From Candidatus Cloacimonadota bacterium (GTDB lineage Bacteria; Muiribacteriota; UBA6191): a DNA stretch of 39,105 bases. The translations under genes were made by a program, and so were the position numbers. The DNA is taken from the NCBI GenBank assembly GCA_019454875.1, contig JACFNL010000026.1, forward strand, positions 1 to 39,105, in the 5' to 3' direction. Numbering within the stretch: the first letter of the stretch is position 1; each line of letters begins with the position of its first letter. Shown piece by piece: positions 7,398 through 15,581 of this stretch. Under the pieces are notes generated by a model that was not told where the DNA came from, did not search any database, and was given only the letters and a program-made list of their open reading frames with translations.

Positions 7398-8900
7398 ATG
7401 CCCAACAACAAAGTTGTCCGTCTTTTTAGTGTGGCCCCGGAAGGCCTGAATTCCCATCTCTGTGAGGTTGAGGTTCAAATTCAAAGAGGACTACCCTGCT
7501 TTCATATTGTTGGCCTTCCTGAAGCTTCAGTGCGTGAAGCCAAAGAAAGAGTCCGTTCTGCGATTCTAGCCAGCGGTTTTAATTTCCCTCTTGGTCGCAT
7601 TACCATCAATCTTTCCCCTGGTGATTTAAAAAAGGAGGGATCCCATTATGACTTGCCCATTGCCCTAGGTATTCTTCTGCATACAAAACAGATTCCCCTT
7701 ACCACAGATTTTGAGAATTGTATCATCCTGGGTGAGCTTGGACTAAATGGGCAGACACGGACCACAAAATCCTGCTTTGCCAAGGTGATTTCGCTTTTGG
7801 AAATAAGAGGCTACCGATTTATCATTCCTAAAGATAATCTAAACTCCCTGCTCCAGTTAAGAGGAGGTCACTTTTTTGGATCCTCAAGTCTTGGAGATTT
7901 TGCCAATCAAAACTGGGTAAATCAGTTTGTTTCAGGTAACAGCAGTGAATCCTTACAAGATGATGAGGAAATACATATTCCCATTGAACACCAGGAAACC
8001 GTAATTAATGCCCTTGAAATTGCAGCCGCTGGCAATCATCCCATTTTGCTGGTTGGGCCTCCTGGTTCTGGCAAAACTACCCTGGCTCGGTTTCTGCCAC
8101 AAATGCTGCCCGAATTGAGTTATGAAGAAAAGTTGAGTATCACCAGAATTCACTCACTAAGCGGTCAGTTCCACCAGGAAGAACTTATGCGTTCTCGCCC
8201 CTTTCGCTGCCCAAGCCCTGGGGTAACCAGTGCTGCATTTTGTGGGGGTGGGGCCCATGCTAAACCTGGTGAGATTTCCCTGGCCCATCATGGAGTTTTG
8301 TTTCTTGATGAATTTTCCGAATTCCAGACAACAGTTTTGGAAAATCTGAGAATTCCTATGGTCGAAGGTAAAATTCTCTTGAATCGGCAAAAATCGCAAC
8401 AGATATGGCCAGCATCATTTTTACTCATCGCCGCCATGAACCCATGTCACTGTGGCTGGTTAGGTGACAGGGAAAAACCCTGTAAATGCTCCCAAACTCA
8501 GCTTGTGAGATATCAGCAGAAAATTTCCGGACCACTTATGGACCGGTTTGATCTTAAAATTGAACTCCATAGGCCATCAAAAGCCATATCCCGCGATTTT
8601 TCAGGAGTGTCTCTAAAAGAAATCAAAAAGAGAGTCCATAAAGCCAGAGAAATACAAAAATCACGGGGCAAGGGCTTAAACACCTACATTCAGGGAATCA
8701 AAGACATTGATAACATTAGTAAAGACGCTGAAAAGGTCTGGAGTGAGTCTATAAAGTCCAATCGTTTATCCGTCAGGGCCTCGCTTCAAGTCTTAAAAGT
8801 AGCCCGCTCCATTGCAGATCTCAACTGCAGGAATGGCATTGAAAAGGATGATGTTCTTCAGGCCATCTGGTACAAGTCAATCCCGGAGAGAACAATATGA
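7398..8900 (+). CDS. comM: YifB/ComM family AAA+ ATPase (Mg-chelatase-like)
   Basis: 500 residues, the usual family length. ComM is a hexameric helicase that promotes branch migration when transformed DNA recombines; orthologues occur widely, also in species not known to be transformable. The N-terminal ChlI-like domain (about 1-180, with GLPCFHIVGLP and L-S-P-G-D-L-K-K-E-G) precedes the AAA+ core, with Walker A GPPGSGKT at 220-227, Walker B LFLDEF, a C-x-C...C-x-C pair (NPCHCG and PCKCS) and sensor MDRFDL. The C-terminal Mg-chelatase domain contains the SVRA segment. The start at 7398 has AAGGAG 7 bases upstream. The downstream gene overlaps it by 4 bases. Confidence 0.95.
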   Translation: MPNNKVVRLFSVAPEGLNSHLCEVEVQIQRGLPCFHIVGLPEASVREAKERVRSAILASGFNFPLGRITINLSPGDLKKEGSHYDLPIALGILLHTKQIPLTTDFENCIILGELGLNGQTRTTKSCFAKVISLLEIRGYRFIIPKDNLNSLLQLRGGHFFGSSSLGDFANQNWVNQFVSGNSSESLQDDEEIHIPIEHQETVINALEIAAAGNHPILLVGPPGSGKTTLARFLPQMLPELSYEEKLSITRIHSLSGQFHQEELMRSRPFRCPSPGVTSAAFCGGGAHAKPGEISLAHHGVLFLDEFSEFQTTVLENLRIPMVEGKILLNRQKSQQIWPASFLLIAAMNPCHCGWLGDREKPCKCSQTQLVRYQQKISGPLMDRFDLKIELHRPSKAISRDFSGVSLKEIKKRVHKAREIQKSRGKGLNTYIQGIKDIDNISKDAEKVWSESIKSNRLSVRASLQVLKVARSIADLNCRNGIEKDDVLQAIWYKSIPERTI

Positions 8901-9355
8901 AACTCTGGCTTGTGCTTCTTAACCTTTTGTCCGTCTGTGGGGCCAACCCTTTGGATTATTTCTATCAGACATTACATATTGCCGCTGGAGTCTGTGAGCA
9001 GACCAGCAAACCGGCCCTGATCTCCTGGTTTCATAAATCACGGGCAATTCTTCTGGATCCCAAGTCCACTAATTCATGGCTTTTGATGATTGCATCAAAA
9101 GAGAAAGGAAGTCATATACAGGCTCTTGATTGTGAGGAAGCAAAAATTCTTGGTTTGTTTGAGGGAACCATACCGGGGGAACGGCAGAATACAAAAATTC
9201 TGGCTGTGTCCCTGGCCCTGACAATGTTACAGAACCCACCAAGTGAGGCTTGGGCTCACAGGTTGGTTTTAAGCAATTATACCAAGATTTGGGTGTCACT
9301 CATGCTTCTGGAGCAGAGATTTGTGGCGAACAGCCCAGAGTTTCAAAGCATGTAG
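8897..9355 (+). CDS. Small hypothetical protein with signal-like N-terminus
   Basis: 152 residues; not recognised. It starts in an ATGA overlap with the end of comM, so it is translationally coupled to it. The N-terminus KLWLVLLNLLSVCGA looks like a short signal peptide. The rest is mixed helix with W and C residues (ISWFHK, LDCEEAK, AWAHRLVLSNYTKIWVS). The last 60 bases overlap the 3' end of the opposing HAD gene, an unusually long convergent overlap. Coupling and an intact 152-codon frame support a real gene, but its function is unknown. Confidence 0.6.
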   Translation: MKLWLVLLNLLSVCGANPLDYFYQTLHIAAGVCEQTSKPALISWFHKSRAILLDPKSTNSWLLMIASKEKGSHIQALDCEEAKILGLFEGTIPGERQNTKILAVSLALTMLQNPPSEAWAHRLVLSNYTKIWVSLMLLEQRFVANSPEFQSM

Positions 9356-9997
9356 AATGGAATCCGTGTCACTCAAATCTGGAAACACGCTACTAGCACC
9401 AGCTTCCATAAGGCTTCTGGTGCTAGTGGCCCCGGTGCCAACCCCAATTCCGTAAGCCCCATTATCTACAGATGCTCTGATATCCTGGACTGTATCCCCA
9501 ATATGAAATGCCACGGAATCTTGAGAATAGCTAGCTCTCTCTAAAGCCATGCCAAGTAGTTTTCCACGACAGGTATCTTCACAGCCATAACCCCCGAACT
9601 TAAAAATTGCCGGCAGGCCAGCAGCCTTAAGTTTGGCATGGGCTATACCTTCAATATTTCCTGTAACCAGACCTAGACGATATCCTGAAGACAAAAGTTT
9701 TTGTAACAGTGGTTTTACTCCGGGCAACACTGAAATTTTTTCCGAGCTTACATTCTCCAGATAAAATTGAGTGGATGATTCACAAAGTTTAACAAACCTG
9801 GCTTCTATATCCTGTTTGGAAATCTTTTCAGTACTAAGTGCCTCTAAAACAATCTGTTTGTCTACATAGCCGGTAAAGTTTCGGCCCTGCAATTGTGCTT
9901 TGACCCCATAGGTAAGATAAATCCCATGTTCCAAAGCCTGATGATGCGTCTTGGTACCTACAACCAGGGTATGATCAATATCCAAGGTTACAATCAT
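9296..9997 (-). CDS. HAD-superfamily hydrolase (phosphoglycolate phosphatase-like)
   Basis: 233 residues. It has all HAD motifs: motif I D5-I-D7-H-T (nucleophile and general acid), motif II VTGN, a lysine in the motif III region (AHAKLKAAG) and motif IV GDTVQD. A helical cap lies between motifs I and II (about 15-85), as in subfamily IA phosphatases such as Gph. It probably dephosphorylates a small metabolite; the substrate is unknown. It starts in a 4-base overlap with the upstream alpha/beta hydrolase, forming a two-gene operon, and its end overlaps the plus-strand gene 8897-9355 by 60 bases. Confidence 0.85.
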   Translation of the reverse strand: MIVTLDIDHTLVVGTKTHHQALEHGIYLTYGVKAQLQGRNFTGYVDKQIVLEALSTEKISKQDIEARFVKLCESSTQFYLENVSSEKISVLPGVKPLLQKLLSSGYRLGLVTGNIEGIAHAKLKAAGLPAIFKFGGYGCEDTCRGKLLGMALERASYSQDSVAFHIGDTVQDIRASVDNGAYGIGVGTGATSTRSLMEAGASSVFPDLSDTDSILHALKLWAVRHKSLLQKHE

Positions 9998-10752
9998 GTT
10001 TTTGCCTCAGTCAATAAATAGTTTAAGACTTCCTGTCTTAAATTCCCAACAAATCCATGCAGCCCACCTTCTACAATTTTAATCCTGGCTTCTGGAATCA
10101 GACTTTTTAATTCCTTAACAGAATCAGGATTAAACAATTCGTCTCTCTCCCCTCCAAAAACTGTGACGGGACACTGAATTTTGTGAGCCAATTCAGTGAT
10201 ATCGTGACTTAAACAGGCATCTACACTATACAAAAAGTCTGGCATTCTTGGTTTTTGAACCACTACCTTTACCGAGGGAGCAGTAATAGGCTGACCAAAA
10301 ATCAGGCTTAAGGCACTGTCCCACAACTCCTGGTAGTTCTCCTGTAAAGCATACTCTTTGAAAGTTTGCAGGCGGGTTTTTCCGACCTGGGTCTGTTTGG
10401 CAGCACAGGCAACCAGGACCAGCTTTGGCACCAGTTCTGGATGATATACACTAAGCTGCATGGATACCATGCCACCCATAGAAATTCCCATAATGTGTGA
10501 CACTGTATGCGATTTTTTTATCTCCTCAATTTGAAAAGCAACATCCAATGCCATTTCTTTGAGGCTAAATCCTTCTGTCAGGGGCTGTCGTCTGCCAAGA
10601 ACCACAACCTGATAGCTTGAGAGCAATGGCTCAAACTGTCGCTTTAACTGCCTTGAAGCCAGCTCTGCATCTAAAAATGCATCGGTGAGCCCCGGGAGCA
10701 CGATAAGGACTGGATTCTTCTCTCCCATCCAGCATATTGGTCTTTTTTCCAT
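9994..10752 (-). CDS. Alpha/beta hydrolase
   Basis: 252 residues. The nucleophile elbow is G-I-S-M-G-G (serine near residue 92), the acid is in FGGERDELF and the catalytic histidine in GGLHGF near the C-terminus, with an oxyanion strand VLIVLPGL near the start. This is a complete triad of the serine hydrolase family (esterase, lipase or MenH-like); the substrate is unknown. There is no Shine-Dalgarno. TATACT on the minus strand (10770-10765) would give a leader of only about 6 bases, so the message may be nearly leaderless. It is followed by the HAD gene with a 4-base overlap. Confidence 0.85.
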   Translation of the reverse strand: MEKRPICWMGEKNPVLIVLPGLTDAFLDAELASRQLKRQFEPLLSSYQVVVLGRRQPLTEGFSLKEMALDVAFQIEEIKKSHTVSHIMGISMGGMVSMQLSVYHPELVPKLVLVACAAKQTQVGKTRLQTFKEYALQENYQELWDSALSLIFGQPITAPSVKVVVQKPRMPDFLYSVDACLSHDITELAHKIQCPVTVFGGERDELFNPDSVKELKSLIPEARIKIVEGGLHGFVGNLRQEVLNYLLTEAKT

Positions 10753-10794
10753 GAGAACAAGATAAGTATAAAGTGAAAATCCTGCAAGCCAGGG

Positions 10795-10823
10795 TTGACT
10801 TTTTACCCAGTTACCGATACATT
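10795..10823 (+). promoter_or_regulatory. Promoter of the bS22-like gene
   Basis: TTGACT (10795-10800), a 17-base spacer and TACATT (10818-10823). The predicted start is near 10830, giving a 30-base leader with AAAGGA (10848-10853) six bases before the ATG. Confidence 0.6.
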
Positions 10824-10859
10824 TGCGCTTCTTATTTCTACTGCATTAAAGGATGGGTT

Positions 10860-10955
10860 ATGGGCAGCGTCATCAAAAAGCGTCGCAAAAAAATTCGCAA
10901 ACACAAACATAAAAAATTGTTAAAAAAGACCAGACATAAGCGCAAGAAGAAATAA
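10860..10955 (+). CDS. bS22/AURKAIP1(COX24)-like small ribosomal protein, 31 residues
   Basis: A 31-residue, extremely basic protein starting M-G-S-V-I-K-K-R-R-K and continuing with K-H-K-K-L-L-K-K-T-R-H. This is the signature of the AURKAIP1/COX24 family, which includes bS22 of actinobacterial small ribosomal subunits and mitochondrial mS38. These peptides lie against 16S rRNA near the decoding region. The ATG at 10860 has AAAGGA six bases upstream and its own promoter; an upstream in-frame start at 10773 would lie before that promoter's start site. Only Lys, Arg, His and a few hydrophobic residues are used, as expected for an rRNA-embedded peptide. Confidence 0.85.
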   Translation: MGSVIKKRRKKIRKHKHKKLLKKTRHKRKKK

Positions 10956-10962
10956 CTAGCTT

Positions 10963-10991
10963 CCTGAGTGCCTTAAATTTTGGCACTCAGG
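10963..10991 (+). terminator. Perfect 10-base hairpin after the bS22-like gene
   Basis: CCTGAGTGCC (10963-10972) and GGCACTCAGG (10982-10991) with a 9-base AT-rich loop. It lies 8 bases after the bS22-like stop and ends one base before the first possible ATG (10993) of the ATP-grasp gene. The T-content downstream is modest (ATGTTTAGTTTAG). It could terminate most bS22 transcripts or mask the start of the next gene. Confidence 0.5.
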
Positions 10992-10992
10992 G

Positions 10993-12189
10993 ATGTTTAG
11001 TTTAGCATTTGTGAATCTGATCTATTTATCAGCCCACTACCCGCCCCACTTTGAAAGCTTTCCTGTAGAGCTAGCCAAGTATGGGGCTAGGGTGTGGGCT
11101 GTTACTGATTTACCCACTAAATACCTGTCTCCACAACTCAAATCCTGTCTGGCAGGAAATCTTGAAGTGGACTCCTTGCACAATGAAAGAGCAGTTCTCT
11201 CGCTTTGCCAAAGACTTCAAGAGCAGGTTGGTCCCATTCAGTTTGTTGAATCCAATCTGGAAACCTGGCTGGATTTAGAAGCACTTCTTCGGGAAAAACT
11301 TTCAGTTCCAGGACTCAAACCCCAGGACTTACAAAGATTCAAACAAAAACGCTTGATGAAGGAAGTCTTTCAGACTGCCGGTATTTTAGTAGCCCCTGGA
11401 CTTAGGACAAAAAACCCTTTAGAAGCCATTGAGTTTTGCAAAGGTATAGGATTTCCCGTTATCTTAAAACCCAACATCGGCGTGGGTGCGCAAAACACCT
11501 ATCTGATTCAATCGGAACAGGAACTGCTTCTCAGACTCAATAACTCCGACCCCAATTCAGAATTCTTTTTGGAAAAATACATTCAGGGTACTATTGAGTC
11601 CTTTGATGGCTTTTGTGATCATGGTGGCAATGTTGTTTATTATACCTGCCATACCCAAAGTGCCGGGGTACGGGAAATTGTACAGGAAAAACGCGACTTC
11701 TACATCTACTCCATGATTCATCCCCCCAAAGATCTGGTAGAGGCTGGTTTTTTAGCTACCAAAGCCTTTGGTGTCAGGGCCAAATTTTTTCATATTGAGT
11801 TCTTCCGCACCCCAAACAATCAATTGATTGGTCTTGAAATCAATCTGCGCCCTCCCGGTGGCCGCATGGTAGATATGATGAACTTTGGCTCAAATATCGA
11901 TTGTTACAGAGCCTGGGCCTGTACCTTGCTTCACAACCGCTTCCCCTATGCCTACGAACGGCAGTTTCACACTATGCACATTTCCAGACGCGAAGAAATC
12001 ACCTACCGCCACAACATCCCTACTGCCCTAAAACAGTTTAGGGATCTCATCCTGACCCACGGAGAACTCGACTCAGCCTCAGCTATGGCCATGGGTAAAG
12101 AATTTGTGCTGGCCCGTTCCCCAAACCTCAAAGACCTATTCTCATTGCAGCAGTTTTTGCAGGCCCAAACTGGCTATGCTACCGCTTAA
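10993..12189 (+). CDS. ATP-grasp domain enzyme
   Basis: 398 residues from the ATG. An N-terminal Rossmann-like part (LIYLSAHYPPHFESF) precedes the ATP-grasp fold. The segments FPVILKPNIGVGA (lysine and glycine-rich loop), F-F-L-E-K-Y-I-Q-G, H-I-E-F-F and G-L-E-I-N-L-R-P-P-G-G (Mg-ligand Glu and Asn) identify an ATP-dependent carboxylate-amine or carboxylate-thiol ligase of the carbamoyl-phosphate synthase/biotin carboxylase superfamily. The substrate is unknown. The start is uncertain: ATG 10993 follows a hairpin directly, and GTG 11011 would begin right before the first strand (NLIYLSAH). Neither has well-spaced Shine-Dalgarno bases. Confidence 0.82.
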   Translation: MFSLAFVNLIYLSAHYPPHFESFPVELAKYGARVWAVTDLPTKYLSPQLKSCLAGNLEVDSLHNERAVLSLCQRLQEQVGPIQFVESNLETWLDLEALLREKLSVPGLKPQDLQRFKQKRLMKEVFQTAGILVAPGLRTKNPLEAIEFCKGIGFPVILKPNIGVGAQNTYLIQSEQELLLRLNNSDPNSEFFLEKYIQGTIESFDGFCDHGGNVVYYTCHTQSAGVREIVQEKRDFYIYSMIHPPKDLVEAGFLATKAFGVRAKFFHIEFFRTPNNQLIGLEINLRPPGGRMVDMMNFGSNIDCYRAWACTLLHNRFPYAYERQFHTMHISRREEITYRHNIPTALKQFRDLILTHGELDSASAMAMGKEFVLARSPNLKDLFSLQQFLQAQTGYATA

Positions 12190-12320
12190 AAAGTATAGTT
12201 AATTGCATCAAATTTTTCCTAATTTGTATGTGATCAACCAATTCAATTGCGCAAGGTCGTACATAGAGTTTAGGCTGTAAATAGGATCACAACAGTTAAG
12301 ATGCAACCGGCGAGGCCACC

Positions 12321-12764
12321 ATGTCACAAAATATCAATTGGGGAATCATTAACGATGGCTCAACATTCGAAAATCTTGTTCACTCTGTTCTTACCGACAA
12401 AAAACTTAAGCATATTGAAGTCATTTTTTTTAAAAAATTGAAAACGCACTACCTTCAGACTGTTGACTTCAGCTACAAACTTAGAAACTGGGTTCTTCAT
12501 GAAGGGGGTGCACCTCATCATAAACATCTGTTTAAAAACCATATAGACCTTTGTCTTTCCGGTTCTGCGATTGAATCCATGAAACAACAAATGCAAAGTC
12601 CCGACAAAATTGAGAACCGATTGTGGGAGAAGGCCTGCCTCCTGGATCTACTTGGGTTTTGTAATTCTCAAATAGATGAAATGTTTACTAAGTTACTCAA
12701 TTGGGGCACTATGGTCGCGTATCCAGAGCAGTTTGTCTCCAGAAACCCCAATGGAACAATTTAA
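12321..12764 (+). CDS. Unknown protein, first gene of DUF3800 cassette
   Basis: 147 residues; not recognised. The first 20 residues (NWGIINDGSTFENLV) resemble the opening helix of many PD-(D/E)XK nuclease-like proteins, but the catalytic D...E-x-K signature is not visible, so this is only a resemblance. The middle contains a histidine-rich turn (GGAPHHKHLFKNH). GAGG lies about 6 bases before the ATG. A weak promoter (TTGCGC 12247, TAGGCT 12271) may lie upstream. The stop is followed after a single base by the DUF3800 start, so the genes are one operon. It follows a 131-base gene-free gap after the ATP-grasp gene. Confidence 0.68.
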   Translation: MSQNINWGIINDGSTFENLVHSVLTDKKLKHIEVIFFKKLKTHYLQTVDFSYKLRNWVLHEGGAPHHKHLFKNHIDLCLSGSAIESMKQQMQSPDKIENRLWEKACLLDLLGFCNSQIDEMFTKLLNWGTMVAYPEQFVSRNPNGTI

Positions 12765-12765
12765 T

Positions 12766-13452
12766 ATGAAGTACGAAGTCTACTGTGATGAATCGCAGCC
12801 CGATTTGCTTTTTACCACAAAACCTAGATTTCAATATCTTTTGATCGGAAGTCTTTGGCTCCCTGAAAGTTTTAGATCCACAATCAAAACACGGGTCAAG
12901 GAACTGCGAGCCCAATTCAACGCATGGGGAGAAATTAAGTGGACCAAAGTTTCAAACAGTAAACTAAATTTCTACTTAGCTCTGGTTGAACTATTTTTTA
13001 GCTTTCATGACAATTTGCGGTTTCGCTGTATCGCTATAGATCATCAAGCAGTTGACCGTAGTCATTTTTGCGGGGATTGTGAATTGGGTTTCTACAAATT
13101 CTATTATCAATTGTTGTATCATTGGATTTCAGATGAAGATCAGTACCGGATTTTTGTTGACTCTAAAACTGGCAGAGACCCCCAACGAATTTCTGTATTG
13201 AGGCGTTGTTTATCATCAACAAGAGTAGAATCCATACAATCGTTACCATCTAATGAACTAGTACTTTTACAGCTATGCGATTTCTTGATAGGAGCTGTGA
13301 ACGCCAAACTTAACAACACATTAGCCGGGAACGAGGCAAAAAAACAGGTTATCGAAAAAATCGAAGCACTATTGAGATGTCCCATCAAATCCACACCAAA
13401 AGGTGAGAAAAAATTCAACCTCTTTTGTATTCAGTTGAAGGGCCAATTGTGA
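12766..13452 (+). CDS. DUF3800 family protein (RNase H-fold-like)
   Basis: 228 residues. It has the DUF3800 order of motifs: an N-terminal Y-C-D-E-S strand (acidic pair near residues 6-7), G-E-I-K-W-T-K-V with the conserved E and K, an FRCIAID strand, F-V-D-S-K-T-G-R-D, and a C-terminal S-N-E-L-V-L-L-Q-L-C-D-F-L-I-G-A segment. The family is predicted to have an RNase H-like fold with an acidic metal site. It is often found on mobile elements and near restriction or toxin genes, but its activity is not established. ATG 12766 is chosen because it comes one base after the upstream stop and directly precedes the DES strand. The 3' end overlaps the next gene (GTGA). Confidence 0.82.
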   Translation: MKYEVYCDESQPDLLFTTKPRFQYLLIGSLWLPESFRSTIKTRVKELRAQFNAWGEIKWTKVSNSKLNFYLALVELFFSFHDNLRFRCIAIDHQAVDRSHFCGDCELGFYKFYYQLLYHWISDEDQYRIFVDSKTGRDPQRISVLRRCLSSTRVESIQSLPSNELVLLQLCDFLIGAVNAKLNNTLAGNEAKKQVIEKIEALLRCPIKSTPKGEKKFNLFCIQLKGQL

Positions 13453-13940
13453 CTTATCCCCAGCTAGTGCATTACGAATCCGAAAGTGAATATCGTGATC
13501 ATTACAGGAATGTATACTGCCGCAAACCAATGGTGACTTTTGATCAAATTGAAGTGAGGTTTCCATTAGATCAATTCGAACATGCATTTTTTGAATCCAA
13601 GTCACGAAATGGTATCAAAGACACATTTTCTAAAAATCGAGCCCAAAGAATTGATTGGATCAAAGCCACTTTGCTCAGCCCCCATGCGACGCTTTTTGAA
13701 GGATGGGATTATAAAACAAAAATGTATGATGGTAGCCGCAGAGTTGCCATCATGTTCGAGTGTTTTGTTGTGGTAATTTCACTATCTTTGTCCAAGAACT
13801 CAGAACTCACCGGCAAGTTTATCACCTGTTACCAAGCAGACAATAGTATCGAAAAAATCCAGCGATCACCTAAATGGCAGAAAGATAGCTGTCTACACAA
13901 GCTCAAGTCCAAAAAGAAAAAAGTGCCGCCGATTTGCTAG
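13449..13940 (+). CDS. Unknown protein, possible BECR-fold (barnase/colicin-type) RNase
   Basis: 163 residues. It starts with GTG in a GTGA overlap with the DUF3800 stop. From residue 60 it reads R-A-Q-R-I-D-W-I, then a strand-rich part (TLFEG, RRVAIMF, FVVVISL, GKFITCYQ) and a lysine-rich tail. A short helix, a sheet with R/K positions and a late strand ending in T-x-Y is the pattern of phage-type barnase-EndoU-colicin-RelE (BECR) domains. This is a fold-level inference by eye, not a recognised family match. Coupling to the DUF3800 gene implies a joint function. A weak 6-base stem near 13924-13955 is the only terminator-like element after it. Confidence 0.62.
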   Translation: MTYPQLVHYESESEYRDHYRNVYCRKPMVTFDQIEVRFPLDQFEHAFFESKSRNGIKDTFSKNRAQRIDWIKATLLSPHATLFEGWDYKTKMYDGSRRVAIMFECFVVVISLSLSKNSELTGKFITCYQADNSIEKIQRSPKWQKDSCLHKLKSKKKKVPPIC

Positions 13941-14039
13941 GCTGGTTCAGCGGCAAAAACCTCGATAGATTCAAAGCCGATAGGCAGTGAATTCATCTAC
14001 GATCGTACCTGGAATTATTGTTCATGTCAACAAGGACAT

Positions 14040-15581
14040 TTATTGACACCCCTTAAAAGTAATGGTCGCACCTTCGGCTTCAAAGCTCTGGATTTGCAGG
14101 CCAGCTCCTTCGACCAAAAGTTTGACCAGATCATCACAGGGGACCATTTCATCGGATAGCATATCTTTCATGCTGATTTCTGGCATTAACATCCCAAGCA
14201 CAGGTAATAGTCCGTCTGCCAGAAAGTATTCCGTGATTTTGACCTTGCCCTGGGTGAGATTAAATTCAGGTCTAAAAATTCTTAGAAAGTATAAGAGAGC
14301 ATTTAAAGCGGACTTAATTTGAGCGTCTGTTGCCATGCCTGAGGCTGACTGATTGGCATTTTCCTCCATTTTCTGCCTGAGGGTTTCTACACTTCCGGGA
14401 GTACCTGGGACGGGAAGACCTTTGGAACCAAGAAGTTCATTGACCTTCTCGTATAAAAATTCATCATAAGGCTGGCCCTTGGATTCAATGTATTCTTTGA
14501 CATCCTTGCATACCTCACCAATGATGGGAACATCCTTGCAGCCTTTAAACTGAGGTCGTCCCCGTATTTTTTTCAGGTACTGTTTTTCAGATTCAATTGG
14601 TACAGAACCATCCATACGGTGAAGCACTTCGTAAATCTCGGCTAAAAGAATTTTAGCCCCCTCTCCCTCCCCGAAGGTTGACATAAACCGTGCTGACATT
14701 TCTGTCCCACCGGCTTTTAACACATCCTCGAGTCCACGATTGGTTTCGGCAGCCTTAAACTGGGAGGGAATCAAGGAGTCAATAACTTCAGGAGTAACCT
14801 TTTTGGGAGAGGACTCGGAAACTGGGGCCAATTCCTGGGCCAGAGTCTGTGTAGAAATACTTTTAAACCAGTTGGTGTACTGATGTTTGGTAATCAGCAT
14901 CCGGGAAATCCTCTCCAGAAAAAACAGGGATGCCGACACTTCAGCGGCAGCCGTAAAATTTGGTATGTCCTTACTGAGATTGTCATGAAACATACGGGCT
15001 TTATTAAGCTTACTTTTAATTGCAGCTACAGAGGCCGGGTTTTTAATGCTGCCCGGTACTTCAAACCAGCGGGACAAGGTGCTGTCCTCCAGGAAGTATC
15101 TGAACCAGGCCTTATCGATCCCATGAAATCTGCCCAGATAAACTTCTGTTTTGCCATCGGAATATTTCATTTTTGTGGCATAACCACCATAAAGCATTCC
15201 CATCTGTTTACCTTTTTCCCCATACATCCCCTGCCCAAGAACAAAATAGACATCCACATCATCAAAAGGTTTGATGGCTAAACTGACTGTTTCTGGAATA
15301 AAGTCCCCGTGTTTTTCACCGAGGTTCAGGGTTTTAGGTCCTGGTGAAAATTCCTGGGAGCCAAGGGACTGATTCACGGTTTCAAAAAATGCCCCACGAC
15401 TGAGTTCTCGTGCATGAGTTCCCCAATTAAGGCGCATCTCAAGAGTAGAACTGCCCCCAATGATATTGGCATAAACAATCAGGAACAGAAAACAAATCAC
15501 CATTCCCACGGCAATTACAAAAACTAAAATTCCCTTTCTGTTAAGGTATGGAGAGGGATGTGAGTACCTGAATCGGTGCAT
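14040..15581 (-). CDS. GspK-like minor pseudopilin
   Basis: 513 residues, last of a three-gene pilin set. The N-terminus is a prepilin-like basic segment and N-R-K-G followed by a long hydrophobic helix (ILVFVIAVGMVICFLFLIVY). Unlike the two preceding genes it lacks glutamate at position 5 of the mature helix, as in the tip pseudopilin GspK or PilX-like proteins. The large exported domain is rich in G and charged residues and has a possible disulfide pair (KGCKD, IGEVCKD). ATG 15581 is preferred to TTG 15584, with AAGG seven bases upstream. It overlaps the previous gene by 41 bases. Assignment to type II secretion rather than type IV pili is uncertain. Confidence 0.68.
   Translation of the reverse strand: MHRFRYSHPSPYLNRKGILVFVIAVGMVICFLFLIVYANIIGGSSTLEMRLNWGTHARELSRGAFFETVNQSLGSQEFSPGPKTLNLGEKHGDFIPETVSLAIKPFDDVDVYFVLGQGMYGEKGKQMGMLYGGYATKMKYSDGKTEVYLGRFHGIDKAWFRYFLEDSTLSRWFEVPGSIKNPASVAAIKSKLNKARMFHDNLSKDIPNFTAAAEVSASLFFLERISRMLITKHQYTNWFKSISTQTLAQELAPVSESSPKKVTPEVIDSLIPSQFKAAETNRGLEDVLKAGGTEMSARFMSTFGEGEGAKILLAEIYEVLHRMDGSVPIESEKQYLKKIRGRPQFKGCKDVPIIGEVCKDVKEYIESKGQPYDEFLYEKVNELLGSKGLPVPGTPGSVETLRQKMEENANQSASGMATDAQIKSALNALLYFLRIFRPEFNLTQGKVKITEYFLADGLLPVLGMLMPEISMKDMLSDEMVPCDDLVKLLVEGAGLQIQSFEAEGATITFKGCQ

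Noticed and set aside
13924..13955. Six-base stem (TGCCGC/GCGGCA) at the end of the DUF3800 cassette
   Set aside because: Long loop, weak stem and no T-run; not called as a terminator.
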